A DNA stretch of 64,000 nt from DASRHT01 sp035293765 (GTDB lineage Bacteria > Chloroflexota > Ktedonobacteria > Ktedonobacterales > Ktedonobacteraceae). Below, piece after piece: positions 52,406 to 59,887 of the stretch. A model generated the notes under the pieces. That model was not told the DNA's origin. It was given only the letters and a program-made list of their open reading frames with translations, and ran no database searches. The position numbers and the translations under genes were made by a program. How positions within the stretch are numbered: position 1 is the first letter of the stretch; every line of letters starts with the position of its first letter. The DNA is taken from positions 28,536 to 92,535 of the forward strand of contig DATGMF010000031.1 in NCBI GenBank assembly GCA_035293765.1. Reading direction: 5' to 3'.

Positions 52406-53029
52406 TTAAGCCGCCACCTTTCCATGAAAATGGGGGGATGTGATTGATCGAGTTTGGGCACTTGAGGCCGTGCTTGTAACGCCTTTAAAGGGCCACTCTT
52501 GAGATGGTCTTTTCAGGTATTCATCAACATGATCCAACGCTAGTTGCGTATCTTGATATGTGATCGTTGCTGTTACATTAACAGAAGTGGTATCCTGAGC
52601 CGTATATGTGCTGGTAGGTCCGGCTTGAATACTTCTGGTTGTCCAGGTATTGTAAGCATCGGGAGTTTTTGGCGCGTCTGGATTAGCAATAATGTACTCA
52701 CGAAGTGAGCTTATTGGAACAAGCTGTATATCAAACGGTGCCATCCCACATGCCATAGCAACTTCGACGAAGCGACGAAGTGACATTGAACCGGTGGTAT
52801 CCGCTTCCAAACGAGCTATAGCCGCTTGTTTCGTCTTTAGCTGCTCAGCTACCTGTGCTTGAGTAAGGCCAGCCTGACGACGAGCGTAGAACAAAGCATC
52901 AACTGCTGAAGATAAAAAGCTAGACTTGAGATATGCTTCTACGAAAGTCTGACCTTCCTCGCCCTCTTTAAGCATATGAGCCAGGAAGCTAGATGTAGTT
53001 TCCATCTGGATACCCTCGTCTTTTCCCAT
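52406..53029 (-). CDS. HigA-like XRE-family antitoxin with long C-terminal extension
   Basis: A 207-residue protein. The ATG at 53029 is supported by AGGAGAAG, which lies in the last codons of the toxin gene. Residues 43-100 hold the XRE helix-turn-helix (ALFYARRQAGLTQAQVAEQL and KQAAIARLEADTTGSMSL), as in HigA. The extra 107 residues are unusual for HigA: a proline- and threonine-rich stretch, a strand-like TTSVNVTATITYQD near 147-160, and a Trp-containing segment DEYLKRPSQEWPFKG near 169-183. A tail of this kind could bind the third protein or neutralise the toxin. It probably represses its own operon through the palindrome at 53499-53516. Confidence 0.82.
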   Translation of the reverse strand: MGKDEGIQMETTSSFLAHMLKEGEEGQTFVEAYLKSSFLSSAVDALFYARRQAGLTQAQVAEQLKTKQAAIARLEADTTGSMSLRRFVEVAMACGMAPFDIQLVPISSLREYIIANPDAPKTPDAYNTWTTRSIQAGPTSTYTAQDTTSVNVTATITYQDTQLALDHVDEYLKRPSQEWPFKGVTSTASSAQTRSITSPHFHGKVAA

Positions 53030-53031
53030 TG

Positions 53032-53448
53032 TTACTTCTCCTGTACAATGTTCCAATAACTCTCTGCCCGCGTTTCTGCAAGCTCGACTTCTTGACGTTC
53101 GCTCATCCGTTCTTTCTTAAAAACATATATCCAACAAGCTCTGGTGAATTCACAATAAAACATTATTACTGCCCTGTAACTAAGATTTTTACGGTTTGGA
53201 CCTACATATATCTGATAGAGCTTATACGGACGCTTGATACCTTTATATTGCTTAAATTTGTATCTAGAAGGTAAATCATCATCGGTAATACTCTTTTTCC
53301 ACGCTTGCTCGAAACTGTTGAGATTATTAAGTATGATTGCAGCATCACCAGGGCCAAAGTCATTGACCACTTTTTGAGTTTGGGTTCGAGAAAAAATTGG
53401 GTTTTCATTTCTCAACCGCACTATTGGTGGCCCCTCCTTCTCTACCAT
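53032..53448 (-). CDS. HigB/RelE-like (Gp49 type) toxin
   Basis: A 138-residue protein. The C-terminal segment WIYVFKKERMSERQEVELAE, preceded by YRAVIMFYC, fits the HigB/Gp49 end in which a strand is followed by a Lys/Arg-rich turn and a helix. The segment RPYKLYQIYVGPNRKNLSYR carries basic residues expected for mRNA cleavage at the ribosome. It is longer than usual (about 95-120 residues) because of an N-terminal extension. The gene is AT-richer than its neighbours, suggesting horizontal gain. The start at 53448 has only a weak AGGG-like site. Toxin-before-antitoxin order is that of higBA. Confidence 0.78.
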   Translation of the reverse strand: MVEKEGPPIVRLRNENPIFSRTQTQKVVNDFGPGDAAIILNNLNSFEQAWKKSITDDDLPSRYKFKQYKGIKRPYKLYQIYVGPNRKNLSYRAVIMFYCEFTRACWIYVFKKERMSERQEVELAETRAESYWNIVQEK

Positions 53449-53498
53449 TCCCAGCCCTGCTCTGTGGGACTTCTTAGATGCCGGGGCCTTAGAGATAT

Positions 53499-53516
53499 TA
53501 TAACATATATGTTATA
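53499..53516. promoter_or_regulatory. 18-bp perfect palindrome, candidate TA operator
   Basis: TATAACATATATGTTATA is its own reverse complement. It lies 51 bases upstream of the toxin start in the AT-rich gap between the toxin operon and the divergent HTH-GAF gene. The position and symmetry fit autoregulation by the XRE antitoxin. Confidence 0.6.
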
Positions 53517-53660
53517 TCGTGTCCATCACATTGCCTTACAGTTTTTTTATAGGACAATTAATAAATTTAATACGATTTTAATTGCCCTTTCGCATGTAAA
53601 TATATATTATTGGATATATTAAGGGTATGTCGTAGTGTTTGAGCAGAAGGGTAAAACAAT

Positions 53661-54635
53661 ATGCAAAAATTTCAAAGCTGGCGCGAATTCCTTAGTACGG
53701 TGATCAGCGACCGGGACGAGCAGTTTCGCCTGGCACAGGAATTGAACGTCACTCCTCTCACGTTGACTCGCTGGGTACAGGGCGCCTCAACTCCCCAGAC
53801 ACAACAATTGCAGTCGTTACTGCACGCGCTTCCTCGCTATCAAAGGACCCTCCACCCCTTGATTGCCAAAGAATTTGAGCAAATGGATCTCACCGTACCT
53901 GAACTGACCAATCAGGTAATTGATATCCCATCGGTATTTTACGCCCACGTCTTGAGTGGCAGTACCGCGCTTTCCCACCCTATTCGTTTCTGGTCACTGG
54001 CAAATATGGTGATCCAGCAGGCGCTAGGGCAGCTTGATCCCCTGCGCCTGGGCCTGGTCATTAAAGTCGTTTGCTGTATGCCTCCATCAGGCCGTGGCAA
54101 AATTCTCAGCCTGCGCGAGTCGCTTGGGCTTGGCACCTCTACCCGTGGCAGCCTGGAGCATACGTCTATCCTCTTAGGAGCGGGCTCGTTAGCCAGCTAT
54201 GCCGTGACATCACATCAGTCGGTGGTGATTGACCGCTTAGCCGATTATGACCTGTTTCCGGCTCAGGAGAGAACTCCTGATGAGATGAGCGCAGCGGCCC
54301 ATCCGATTGAGCGCGGCATGCGCGTCGCCGGCTGTCTCTTTATGGCGAGCACGCAGGAGGGATATTTCACCCCGACTCGCCTCTCGCTGTTGCACCGCTA
54401 TGCCGATCTGCTGGCGCTGGTTTTCTCTTCGGAGGATTTCTACGATGTCCAGGCATTTGATCTCCAGCGTATGCCATCCGCTCAAGATCAGTTGCGCTAC
54501 CTGAGTTCGTTCCGCCCGCGTATGGCGGAGGTGGTGGTGGAGGCGACAAAAACAGCGCAGCCGGTCGATACCCTGCGGGCCGAGCAGCAGGTCTGGCAAC
54601 AATTTGAGGCGCTATTCCTCGACCTGCTTTCGTAA
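53661..54635 (+). CDS. HTH-GAF regulatory protein
   Basis: A 324-residue protein. The N-terminus (about 1-60) is an XRE-like helix-turn-helix: FRLAQELNVTPLTLTRWVQG followed by STPQTQQLQSLLHALP. After a linker, residues about 110-255 resemble a GAF sensor domain, with LGAGSLASYAVTSHQSVVID and a strand-rich AGCLFMASTQEG. The C-terminal 60 residues are helical. It is probably a cytoplasmic ligand-responsive transcription factor; the ligand is unknown. AGAAGGG precedes the ATG. It is divergent from the toxin operon across a 212-base AT-rich region and may share its operator. Confidence 0.78.
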   Translation: MQKFQSWREFLSTVISDRDEQFRLAQELNVTPLTLTRWVQGASTPQTQQLQSLLHALPRYQRTLHPLIAKEFEQMDLTVPELTNQVIDIPSVFYAHVLSGSTALSHPIRFWSLANMVIQQALGQLDPLRLGLVIKVVCCMPPSGRGKILSLRESLGLGTSTRGSLEHTSILLGAGSLASYAVTSHQSVVIDRLADYDLFPAQERTPDEMSAAAHPIERGMRVAGCLFMASTQEGYFTPTRLSLLHRYADLLALVFSSEDFYDVQAFDLQRMPSAQDQLRYLSSFRPRMAEVVVEATKTAQPVDTLRAEQQVWQQFEALFLDLLS

Positions 54636-55316
54636 TCAGGGATTACACGCTTTCCCCTTCACCCGTTTCACAACAAGCTGTTGCCAGAACTCATTAAGCA
54701 GCGGACAGGCGGCAAGGGCTCTGGCTTTTTCCACGTCGTGGTTGCGCGCATGCACAAAATCGTTTGTCAAGGCAATAGTCCAGTCCGGGTAGGGGCGCTC
54801 GACAAGCAAGATGGGCGCTCCCGGCTGGATCATGCCTTCTTGCATGACGCGGCAATACCAGCCGGTGCGCCCGGTCGCTGCGGCGCGGTCCGTTAGTCCC
54901 GCAATACCCCAGCGCCGTTCGATTTTCCAGCATGGATAGCGCGGCCCGGAAACCTGGATGCGCGCCTCACCAATGGCATAGGTGTCGCCGATACACGCTA
55001 TTTCCTCCGATAATTCTTCGACCGTAAAGTTCTCGCCGAACCCCCCGGGACCAATCTCCGGGCGTCCGAGTTCTGCCTGCCAGGCGGGATAATGCTGAGC
55101 CGCGTACAACAGCACGGCCTGGTCAAGACTGCCGTGGTGCTTTTTATCAGCCTGCTCATTTCCCTCAAGATGTGTGCTGTAAAGCCAGCGCGGCTCAGGG
55201 CTGGGTGTGCGGAAAAACGATGTTTTCCAGCGTTTCATTTTCTCTACCTCTTCCGCAGCCTGGCGCCACGCTGGCCTTCCTACCTGCACCGATTGGAGTA
55301 TTCCTATCTGTGTCAT
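54636..55316 (-). CDS. MOSC-domain protein (YiiM-like)
   Basis: A 226-residue protein. The ATG at 55316 is preferred to one at 55334 because AGGA has a better spacing. MOSC segments are DKKHHGSLDQAVLLYA near 60, GPGGFGENFTVEELSEEIA near 92, IGDTYAIGEARIQVSGPRYP near 115 and the conserved Cys in YPCWKI near 136. YiiM relatives use molybdenum cofactor to reduce N-hydroxylated compounds; the Cys is the presumed molybdenum ligand. The C-terminal helical tail is of the 3-alpha type. It is monocistronic and convergent with the HTH-GAF gene, whose stop adjoins it. Confidence 0.9.
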   Translation of the reverse strand: MTQIGILQSVQVGRPAWRQAAEEVEKMKRWKTSFFRTPSPEPRWLYSTHLEGNEQADKKHHGSLDQAVLLYAAQHYPAWQAELGRPEIGPGGFGENFTVEELSEEIACIGDTYAIGEARIQVSGPRYPCWKIERRWGIAGLTDRAAATGRTGWYCRVMQEGMIQPGAPILLVERPYPDWTIALTNDFVHARNHDVEKARALAACPLLNEFWQQLVVKRVKGKACNP

Positions 55317-55565
55317 ATGCTGATTCCTATCCATTTCTTGCTCTATCTAAGGTAGACCCATTTTTGCAGCTCTCGTCGTCATAGCAAAAAATGTCCTTCA
55401 TTCTAAACTCAATTCTACTGCGTGATCCATAAAATTGACACCCCAAAAAAGCAGGAAGCAATCGTATAGGGTTATAAATGTGGTATTACTCAGGTCGGTG
55501 AACGGCTCATAATGCCGGCAGGAGATGTTTTAAGGTTAATGAGTGTTTGGAGAAGAGAAAGCATT

Positions 55566-55787
55566 ATGAATACCCTGTTCATGTCATTAGTTTCCCTTAG
55601 CGGTAAAACCTGGCGCAAGACCGACCTGGAGATACAATCGAACCATTCTCAGTCCTCCTCGGTGTGCGACGCGTTCACATTCCCGCTCCACAGTTCCTAC
55701 CATCGTAGCATTTCACATTTGCTGGTTTACGATGATGCGACCGACGGTATCTCCGGCCCCTACGACGACGACGGCGAACCTGAATAG
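55566..55787 (+). CDS. Possible small acidic protein or precursor peptide
   Basis: A 73-residue frame starting MNTLFMSLVSLSG with GGAGAAGAG upstream of the ATG at 55566. The middle is Ser-rich with one Cys (HSQSSSVCDAFTFPLHSS), and the end is strongly acidic (YDDATDGISGPYDDDGEPE). There is no domain match by eye. It could be a precursor of a modified peptide, but no maturation enzyme is adjacent; it may also be non-functional. It stands alone on the plus strand between two minus-strand genes. Confidence 0.4.
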   Translation: MNTLFMSLVSLSGKTWRKTDLEIQSNHSQSSSVCDAFTFPLHSSYHRSISHLLVYDDATDGISGPYDDDGEPE

Positions 55788-55791
55788 CTTG

Positions 55792-56226
55792 CTATTGGAT
55801 GCAAAATTCGTTCCCTTCGGGATCTTGCATGACGACCCAGTACTCCCCGTGTTGCTCCATTGGACGGAACATCGTTGCACCACAACTCTGTAATCGCTTC
55901 ACTTCTGCATCGACCCGCTGACGCCGCTCTTCCAGAGGAGTCGTGGCACCACCTCCGACGTTGAGGTCGAGATGTACGCGATTTTTGACGACCTTTGGCT
56001 CAGGTACACGCTGGAAGAAGATGCGCGGTCCCTTCCCATCCGGATCGACGACGGCACTGGCGGCGTTCCACTCCTCCTGCGGCACATTCATAGCCGCCAG
56101 AAATGCCTCCCATGATTCGTAGCCAGCGGGCGGGTCCTGTATCTTATAGCCAAGCGCCGTTGCCCAGAAAGAGCTCAGTTGAGCGGGGTCAGCGCAATCG
56201 ATGACCACTTGAATGCCTGTTGCCAT
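55792..56226 (-). CDS. VOC-family (glyoxalase/bleomycin-resistance-like) protein
   Basis: A 144-residue protein with the ATG at 56226 (GGGAAA upstream). Two beta-alpha-beta-beta-beta modules are seen: IQVVIDCADPAQLSSFWATA at the start and RVHLDLNVGG near 87, ending GEYWVVMQDPEGNEFCIQ with the usual Glu before the last strand. Possible metal ligands are His in HLDL and Glu near the end. This subgroup, with FWATALGY and DPEGNEFC, is common in actinomycetes and of unknown function. Region 56227-56540 upstream shows no gene; only a short CCCCTC/GAGGGG hairpin near 56416 was noticed. Confidence 0.9.
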   Translation of the reverse strand: MATGIQVVIDCADPAQLSSFWATALGYKIQDPPAGYESWEAFLAAMNVPQEEWNAASAVVDPDGKGPRIFFQRVPEPKVVKNRVHLDLNVGGGATTPLEERRQRVDAEVKRLQSCGATMFRPMEQHGEYWVVMQDPEGNEFCIQ

Positions 56227-56540
56227 TGCGTATTTCCCTTTCCTTTGTATGTAGCCAATAGTCGTTAAAGACAACGCAAAAACACTATAGCAGCCAATGC
56301 GGTTATCTTCTATCCTGATATGATCGTTTGAGGAGGGCGAGTTTTGATTTTCTGGGCTTGCGCGATACAATAGTTTTCAGTACCCTCAAACGGGTCGAAA
56401 TAACCATCAGCTCGCGCCCCTCCCTTGAGGGGAGTATAGCAGTAAACACGAAGACGTCAAGTAGAAATGCAATAGTGGAAGTGTGAGGTGGGGGGCGCAT
56501 GTGGGTGATGGTAGATTAGCAAATGAAAGGTGTTTTTGAT

Positions 56541-57905
56541 ATGACGCAGGTTGAAACGTATATTAGCGAGCATAAGGAACGTTTTCTGGAGGATCTCAAG
56601 GGGTGGCTGCGTATCCCGAGCATTAGCACGCTGCCGGAGCACCGCGCTGATGTCCGGCGAGCCGCTGAATACGCTGTGGACCAGTTAAAGCAGATCGGTT
56701 TTGAGCAGGCGGAACTGATGCAAACGCAGCGACATCCTCTCGTCTATGGCGAATGGCTAAAAGCTGCTGGCAAACCGACGCTTTTGATTTATGGGCATTA
56801 CGATGTTCAACCGGTTGATCCGCTGAATCTCTGGGATTCTCCGCCGTTTGAGCCAACGATACGCAATGGCAATATTTACTGTCGCGGAGCCTGCGACGAT
56901 AAGGGCCAGACCATGCTGGTTCTCAAGGCGCTGGAGTCGCTGATGCGCGTCAGTGGCTCACTGCCAATCAATGTGAAGGTGCTGATTGAGGGCGAGGAGG
57001 AGGCTGGCGGCGAGTCCATCGAACAGTATGTCAAAACATATCCCGAGCGTTTGCGCTGCGATGCCGTGTTTATTTGCGATACCCATATGCCTGCAAAGGA
57101 TATCCCCGCCCTGATTACCGGATTGCGCGGTATCACCTACACCGAAGTTGAAGTACACGGCGCGAAGCATGACCTGCATTCGGGAACGTATGGCGGCGTG
57201 GCTCCCAATCCTCTGCACGCCCTCGCGATTATTATCAGCCGCTTGAAAGATGCCGACGGCCATATCCATATTCCCGGCCTCTATGAGCATGTGCGCAAGC
57301 CTACGCACGCCGAGAAGGAGTTCTGGCAGCACGATCCCCTGCAAATTGGCAGGGCCATGCTGGAAGAGATGGGCGTTTCGCAGTTGTCGGGCGAACTGGA
57401 ATATCCCCCGTTGGAGCGCATCTGGGGCAGGCCAACCCTGGAGGTTCACGGGATCGTTGGCGGCTTTGTCGGCGAGGGAGCCAAGACGGTGATACCTGCC
57501 GTGGCGAAGGCGAAAATTAGCCTGCGCCTCCCACCCGATTTGACCTCAGAGACAGCCTTTAAGCTGTTCGAGCGCGCAGTGCTGGATGTCGCTCCTGCTG
57601 GCGTTACGGTGGCGGTCCATAAGATACATGGCGGTGAAGGTGTCCTGGTCTTGCCCGATGCCCCACCGGTTGAGGCAGCGGCCCGGGCGTTGAAGGAGGT
57701 CTATGGCAAAGATCCGGTATTTATCCGCGAAGGTGGCTCCATTCCCATCGCAGCCCTGTTCTATGAAGTCCTGGGCGCTCCTCTCGTGCTGATGGGCTTT
57801 GGCCTGCCTGATGACAATCTGCACGCGCCAAACGAGAAGTATTCGCTCGACCAGTTCTTCAATGGCATTCGCACGGTTGCAAGCTTCCTTGAGAAGATGG
57901 GATAA
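56541..57905 (+). CDS. M20-family dipeptidase (first of two)
   Basis: A 454-residue zinc metallopeptidase. The ATG at 56541 has AAAGGTG nine bases upstream; one at 56523 has none. Zinc-ligand segments are LIYGHYDVQPVDP near 80 (His and Asp), FCRGACDDKGQT near 113 (bridging Asp) and LIEGEEEAGGES near 148 (catalytic Glu pair), with His in the C-terminal FGLPDDNLHAPNEKY near 425. The lid domain (about 200-330) has TEVEVHGAKHDLHSGTYGG. It resembles CNDP/carnosinase-like dipeptidases (M20 subfamily F or C), which cut dipeptides in the cytoplasm. It is followed by a paralogue after a palindromic repeat. Confidence 0.92.
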   Translation: MTQVETYISEHKERFLEDLKGWLRIPSISTLPEHRADVRRAAEYAVDQLKQIGFEQAELMQTQRHPLVYGEWLKAAGKPTLLIYGHYDVQPVDPLNLWDSPPFEPTIRNGNIYCRGACDDKGQTMLVLKALESLMRVSGSLPINVKVLIEGEEEAGGESIEQYVKTYPERLRCDAVFICDTHMPAKDIPALITGLRGITYTEVEVHGAKHDLHSGTYGGVAPNPLHALAIIISRLKDADGHIHIPGLYEHVRKPTHAEKEFWQHDPLQIGRAMLEEMGVSQLSGELEYPPLERIWGRPTLEVHGIVGGFVGEGAKTVIPAVAKAKISLRLPPDLTSETAFKLFERAVLDVAPAGVTVAVHKIHGGEGVLVLPDAPPVEAAARALKEVYGKDPVFIREGGSIPIAALFYEVLGAPLVLMGFGLPDDNLHAPNEKYSLDQFFNGIRTVASFLEKMG

Positions 57906-57945
57906 TGAAGCAATAGAACGGCACAATGGCTGTTCTGGCAAGACA

Positions 57946-57999
57946 TTCCTTACAGACGACCTGAGCGAAGCTAGATGCGCTAGCAGCGTTGGTCGTCTG
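57946..57999. repeat. Family D palindromic repeat, second copy
   Basis: Arms CAGACGACC (57953-57961) and GGTCGTCTG (57991-57999) enclose CTGAGCGAAGCTAG. The whole element is almost identical to 1936-1990 except for a paired change in the stem. Confidence 0.75.
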
Positions 58000-58012
58000 T
58001 ATAGCAAGACAT

Positions 58013-58084
58013 ATTGAGCAGGCTCCCACGATGAAGCGGGGAGCTACAGGATCTCCCCGCTTCATCGTGGGAGCCTTGCTCAAT
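58013..58084. repeat. Long inverted repeat built from two opposed family C units
   Basis: The 31-base left arm (58013-58043, starting ATTGAGCAGGCTCCCACGAT) is the reverse complement of 58053-58084 except for one extra base in the right arm. The loop is CTACAGGAT. The 3' end is 25 bases before the second M20 gene, so the hairpin would form in its leader RNA. Confidence 0.8.
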
Positions 58085-58109
58085 AGTATGAGCAACAGAA
58101 AGGCCAATC

Positions 58110-59477
58110 ATGTCCAATACTCCCAACCTTCCAACCGCCTACCTTGAGGAGCATCCAGACGAAGCCCAGTCGATCCTGACGCAGCTCTGTCGCCAACCGA
58201 GCGTGGCGGCGCAAAATCTGGGGATCGCCGAGATGGCCGACCTCGTGGAATCGCTCTTAACCGACGCAGGCTTTACCACGCAGCGCCTCTACGCCGAAGG
58301 CGCGCCGCCCGCTATTTACGGCGAAATGCACGGTCGTAGCCCCTATACTATTTTGCTCTATAACCACTATGACGTGCAGCCTGCTGAACCGCTCGACCTC
58401 TGGCTTTCTCCTCCTTACGAGCCGACTGTGCGCGACGGCAAGTTCTACGCTCGCGGCGCGTGCGACAACAAGGGTGAGATCGCGGCCAGGCTGGCGGCTA
58501 TTCGTGCCCTGCGCGCCACGTATGGTGAACTGCCGATCACGCTGCGCTGGATTATCGAGGGCGAGGAGGAGATTGGCAGCCCGCACTTTGAAGCTATTGC
58601 CTCGAAATATGCCGAGCTATTGCGGGCCGATGGCTGCTTATGGGAGGGGGCAGGCTTTGACGATAATGGTCGCCCCACGCTGAGCCTGGGCACGAAAGGG
58701 CTGCTCTACGTGCAACTGGACGTGCAGGGCACGGGCGTGGATGCGCATTCAGGCAACGCTGCCATTCTGCCCAGCGCGGCCTGGCGTCTTGTTCAGGCGC
58801 TTGCCACCCTGCGCACCCCCGAAGGACGCGTGCGCATTCCCGGCTTCTACGATGCGGTCAAGCCGCCTTCTGAGGCTCAGTTAGAGGCCATCGCCAATCA
58901 GACCAACATAGAAGAGAAGTTGAAAACGGTCTTTAAAGTCGATCAGTTTATTGATGGCCTGACCGGTACAGCTTTGCGCGAGCGATCCTCTTTCACTCCT
59001 ACCTGCAATATTGCCGGGCTGGTTAGCGGCTATACCGGCGAGGGCACAAAGACGGTGCTGCCGGCGCACGCAATGGCTAAGATCGATTTCCGCCTCGTGC
59101 CCGACCAGGACCCGCAGGATATTCTTGAAAAAATGCGCGCGCATCTAAAAGCCGAAGGCTATGGCGATATCCAGATTACCATCTTTGGCTCGGCGGAGCC
59201 GGTTGTGACGCCGATAGATGATCCCTTTGTTCAGAAAATCAGGGATCTGGCCGAAGATTTTGCCGACATGCCCGCTTCCATCACGCCCATCGTCGGAGGC
59301 ACGCTACCACTATTGGGAGCGTTGCGCCGCCATGTGGGCTTGCCCGGCCTTTGCGCTCCCGGCAACGTGGCTTACTGGGGCAGCGGCGCCCATGCCCCTA
59401 ACGAGCATATTCGCCTCTCCGACCTGCCCCGCGCCGTACGCTACAACTGCTATATGTTCCAGGCTCTAGGAGCATAA
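58110..59477 (+). CDS. M20-family dipeptidase (second of two)
   Basis: A 455-residue paralogue of the preceding enzyme. Zinc-site segments are ILLYNHYDVQPAEP near 85 (NHYDVQP for the usual GHYDVQP), YARGACDNKGEIAARL near 116 and IIEGEEEIGSP near 150, with the lid segment LDVQGTGVDAHSGNA. The C-terminal AYWGSGAHAPNEHIRLSD supplies the last His. It probably hydrolyses dipeptides with a different specificity from its neighbour. GAAAGGC precedes the ATG. The two genes may form one transcript, but the 204-base gap is filled with strong hairpins. A 12-pair hairpin follows the stop at 59493-59518. Confidence 0.92.
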   Translation: MSNTPNLPTAYLEEHPDEAQSILTQLCRQPSVAAQNLGIAEMADLVESLLTDAGFTTQRLYAEGAPPAIYGEMHGRSPYTILLYNHYDVQPAEPLDLWLSPPYEPTVRDGKFYARGACDNKGEIAARLAAIRALRATYGELPITLRWIIEGEEEIGSPHFEAIASKYAELLRADGCLWEGAGFDDNGRPTLSLGTKGLLYVQLDVQGTGVDAHSGNAAILPSAAWRLVQALATLRTPEGRVRIPGFYDAVKPPSEAQLEAIANQTNIEEKLKTVFKVDQFIDGLTGTALRERSSFTPTCNIAGLVSGYTGEGTKTVLPAHAMAKIDFRLVPDQDPQDILEKMRAHLKAEGYGDIQITIFGSAEPVVTPIDDPFVQKIRDLAEDFADMPASITPIVGGTLPLLGALRRHVGLPGLCAPGNVAYWGSGAHAPNEHIRLSDLPRAVRYNCYMFQALGA

Positions 59478-59492
59478 CACATTTTTTGGTAT

Positions 59493-59518
59493 GTGGCCTT
59501 CTTCCTGAAGGAGGCCAC
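59493..59518 (+). terminator. Hairpin after second M20 gene
   Basis: GTGGCCTTCTTC (59493-59504) and GAAGGAGGCCAC (59507-59518) form a 12-pair stem with one wobble, 15 bases after the stop. A T-run precedes the stem but none follows it. Confidence 0.5.
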
Positions 59519-59556
59519 GATTAATACAAATTAACAAATCAATACGGTAATATCCC

Positions 59557-59582
59557 CGTAGGGACGTGATTCATCACGTCCG
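59557..59582. repeat. Family A palindromic repeat, short copy
   Basis: GGACGTGAT (59562-59570) and ATCACGTCC (59573-59581) with loop TC, preceded by CGTAG. This is the same layout as 813-850, with different but complementary stem bases. Confidence 0.7.
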
Positions 59583-59635
59583 CTTTAGCGCCTGTATCAC
59601 CCCAAAAACATGTATTACAGCGAAAGAAAAAGTCT

Positions 59636-59839
59636 ATGGAAAAGTACCAACAACGGCCTTACTGGCCTACCTTCCTCGCCTCAGGCTTCGGCAGCAAGCT
59701 GATTTACGTCATTCCCAAGCTTGATCTCGTGATTACGACGATAGCTTCTACCAAGAGGGCGCTCAAAGACCGCGATCAGGATCAAGCAATCAGGGACCTG
59801 ATACCGGATTTTATTCTGCCAGCTATAAAGGATAAATAG
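59636..59839 (+). pseudogene. Remnant of a beta-lactamase-fold serine hydrolase gene
   Basis: A 67-residue frame whose middle, FLASGFGSKLIYVIPKLDLV, is the C-terminal strand pair of class C beta-lactamase-related serine hydrolases (usual ASGYGGQxIYVxPxLDLVVV). The rest of such an enzyme, including the SxxK and YxN motifs (about 300 residues), is absent upstream, where family A repeat sequence lies instead. It is therefore a 3' fragment left by deletion. Expression as a free peptide is unlikely to be functional. Confidence 0.7.
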
Positions 59840-59870
59840 GGATAGATGTAACAAATATCACATCTATCCC
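59839..59870. terminator. Convergent terminator hairpin
   Basis: GGGATAGATGT (59839-59849) and ACATCTATCCC (59860-59870) are perfect complements with a 10-base AT-rich loop. It lies between the plus-strand remnant and the end of the minus-strand dioxygenase gene. Confidence 0.65.
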
Positions 59871-59887
59871 CTCCTCAGAAGCCAGTT

